Of a DNA stretch of 5,857 nucleotides, positions 4,412 through 5,857 are shown piece after piece. Origin of the DNA: Thermoplasmatales archaeon ex4484_6 (GTDB taxonomy: Archaea > Thermoplasmatota > Penumbrarchaeia > Penumbrarchaeales > Penumbrarchaeaceae); the NCBI GenBank assembly GCA_002254385.1, contig NJDO01000115.1, forward strand, positions 1 through 5,857. Reading direction: 5' to 3'. The first letter of the stretch is position 1. Each line of letters starts with the position of its first letter. The notes under the pieces were generated by a model that was given only the letters and a program-made list of their open reading frames with translations, had not been told where the DNA came from and made no database searches. The translations under genes were made by a program, and so were the position numbers.

Positions 4412-5857
4412 ATGGATATTTTGCCCTCTTTCCAGGTTGGAAGAAGTAGAGTTCTCGCTCTGGTAATGGTCCTGCTGATGACATTCGCAGGATCGATGAC
4501 CATTCTCATCATGGCCGCGGCCCCCGCATGGGCTCTGGAGGATGAGACGGAACCTGTAGTGAACGGCTATTCACCTTCGGCTCTCCAGCCGGGTGAGAGA
4601 TCGGGCGATCATTACCTTGATGACAGTCCGGCCGAGTATTATGCATACGGGGAGTCGAACAATGCATACTTCGGTGCCACAATGGACAAAATGGACTGGA
4701 ACGGTGACGGTGTACTTGATATCGTTATCTCTGCACCGGGAATCAGCACCGTATATATCTATGACGGTTCGTCCCAGCTCAGATTCCCCGAGCTCCAGGG
4801 AGCGGGGTCGGACGCAAGATGGTCCATTTCCGGATCGAGCAAGTTCGGGACCGATTTTGCCTACGGCGATGTAAACGGTGACGGATACGATGATCTTTTG
4901 ATAGTCAACATGAGGGGTTCATCCGGAACGCAGGGATTCCTTTACTATGGAGGTCCGTACGTCAACAACACGACATCTTTCTCTCCCAACGCGACCTATT
5001 ATTGCCAGACATACGGTTACTACGGTTCCTGGGCCGCCATAGCCGACATAGACGGGGATGGTTACGGGGATGTATTCGTCGGAGACGGCGGATATCAGTA
5101 TCAATACTCCTATTCCGGGGGAAAGAGGACCTATTCTTATTATTACGGTCAGGCCAACTGGTGGTTCGGCAGCGGCAGCATGTCCGGAACGTACTACTAT
5201 TATACTGCGGCCGGCAGGCTAAGACCGGCCTATTCGTACGGATACGATTACGGGACATACGCATACAATTATTATTATTCCATGTTGGGAGCCGGCGGTG
5301 TTGCAACAGGTGACATGAACGGAGACGGAAGGGACGAGGTCGCATTCGGATGCCCCTACTTCTGGAACAACTACAACTATTATGTCGGAGCCGTCATGGT
5401 GATGTATCCGGGGTCCAGTGTCAGGAGCTATACCGGGGGCGAGGCCATGGCGAGCAGTCCCTACGTGGACTGGGTGGCCTATACGGGGTCCAGTTATTTC
5501 GACAGCGTCGGAGCGGACCCCCTGATCGTTGATTACAATGGCGACGGTCTTGGTGACCTCACGTTCAATTCGGGATATTACTCATATGGTTCCTACTATC
5601 CCGACAACGGCAAATGGTGCTGGATGGTGGACGGATCCAGCACGATACCCACTGGGTACAAGAAGGTCTCTTCCTCCTCGAGCTACTCGAGAAAGTTCTG
5701 GGCGGACGGCTCCACCGGTTTCGGCGCCCATGCCTTCGGCGATTATGACGGCGACGGAAACATGGACATCGCGCTGGGGGACAAGGACCCGGGGACGGTA
5801 TATGTCCTCCTGAACGACCAGTTCGCGAGCACTTCCGGAACGATAGAGGTGACCGCG
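4412..5857 (+). CDS. Secreted FG-GAP (integrin-like beta-propeller) protein with a tyrosine-rich segment (3' partial)
   Basis: The frame stays open for 482 codons to the window end. The start is set by GAGGTGA 5 bases upstream and by the signal peptide that follows: R11 and R13, a hydrophobic core (about 14-37) and a cleavage-like AWA at 39-41 before LEDETEP. Six calcium loops of the FG-GAP type follow: DWNGDGVLD (95-103), DVNGDGYDD (153-161), DIDGDGYGD (212-220), DMNGDGRDE (301-309), DYNGDGLGD (374-382) and DYDGDGNMD (444-452). The spacing of 58-89 residues fits beta-propeller blades; a seventh blade may lie beyond the window. Residues 196-289 hold 27 tyrosines in 94 positions. N-glycosylation sequons NNTT (185-188) and NAT (193-195) sit just before. 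The protein should act outside the cell, and calcium binding is expected. The ligand and mode of anchoring are unknown, since the C-terminus is missing. It has its own promoter and is probably not part of the upstream operon. Confidence 0.93.
   Translation, partial: MDILPSFQVGRSRVLALVMVLLMTFAGSMTILIMAAAPAWALEDETEPVVNGYSPSALQPGERSGDHYLDDSPAEYYAYGESNNAYFGATMDKMDWNGDGVLDIVISAPGISTVYIYDGSSQLRFPELQGAGSDARWSISGSSKFGTDFAYGDVNGDGYDDLLIVNMRGSSGTQGFLYYGGPYVNNTTSFSPNATYYCQTYGYYGSWAAIADIDGDGYGDVFVGDGGYQYQYSYSGGKRTYSYYYGQANWWFGSGSMSGTYYYYTAAGRLRPAYSYGYDYGTYAYNYYYSMLGAGGVATGDMNGDGRDEVAFGCPYFWNNYNYYVGAVMVMYPGSSVRSYTGGEAMASSPYVDWVAYTGSSYFDSVGADPLIVDYNGDGLGDLTFNSGYYSYGSYYPDNGKWCWMVDGSSTIPTGYKKVSSSSSYSRKFWADGSTGFGAHAFGDYDGDGNMDIALGDKDPGTVYVLLNDQFASTSGTIEVTA

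Noticed and set aside
4593..4874. Short plus-strand frame at 4593-4874 and those at 5002-5313, 5350-5532 and 5529-5813
   Set aside because: They are out of frame with the 482-codon FG-GAP gene, which has a signal peptide, ribosome binding site and six calcium loops. Their Arg-rich or Thr-rich translations are frame-shadow products.
5100..5280. TAT/TAC-rich DNA as a tandem repeat or CRISPR-like array
   Set aside because: There is no regular repeat unit or spacer structure; the pattern comes from tyrosine codons in an intact reading frame.

Overview
The window reads as archaeal chromosomal DNA, most likely from a euryarchaeote in or near the Thermoplasmatota; that rank is an inference. Three things support an archaeon. 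The genes include an archaeal-type short (class A) archaetidylserine decarboxylase, a CDP-alcohol phosphatidyltransferase of the archaetidylserine synthase kind, and a protein matching MptD, the archaeal dihydroneopterin aldolase family. The ribosome binding sites are repeated copies of GAGGTGA. An AT-rich TATA-box-like element sits at the expected distance upstream of the last gene. All five genes lie on the plus strand, both end genes are cut by the window edges, and there is almost no non-coding DNA apart from one gap of 162 bases.

Layout. Positions 2-2290 hold the C-terminal 762 codons of a large surface protein: FG-GAP/VCBS-type calcium loops, an ASPIC/UnbV domain, a CARDB-like stretch, one clear PKD domain, one weaker PKD-like domain, an Ig-like domain, a short repeated glycine-rich stalk, one membrane helix and a cytoplasmic tail. 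It is followed after 1 base by asd (2292-2906), after 4 bases by pssA (2911-3888), and then by mptD (about 3869-4249), which overlaps the end of pssA. A 162-base intergenic region carries a promoter. From 4412 to the window end runs a second secreted FG-GAP protein with an N-terminal signal peptide, six calcium-binding loops and a strikingly tyrosine-rich segment.

How the genes fit together. PssA would make archaetidylserine from a CDP-activated archaeal lipid and L-serine, and Asd would decarboxylate it to archaetidylethanolamine, so the pair forms a complete polar head-group branch. MptD makes the pterin precursor of tetrahydrofolate or tetrahydromethanopterin and has no direct link to lipids; it probably just shares the transcript. 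The first four genes are so tightly packed, with stop codons embedded in the next gene's ribosome binding site, that they probably form one translationally coupled operon. The last gene has its own promoter. The two flanking surface proteins share integrin-like calcium loops but not the rest of their architecture. Whether they have a functional relation to the membrane-lipid genes cannot be settled from this window.
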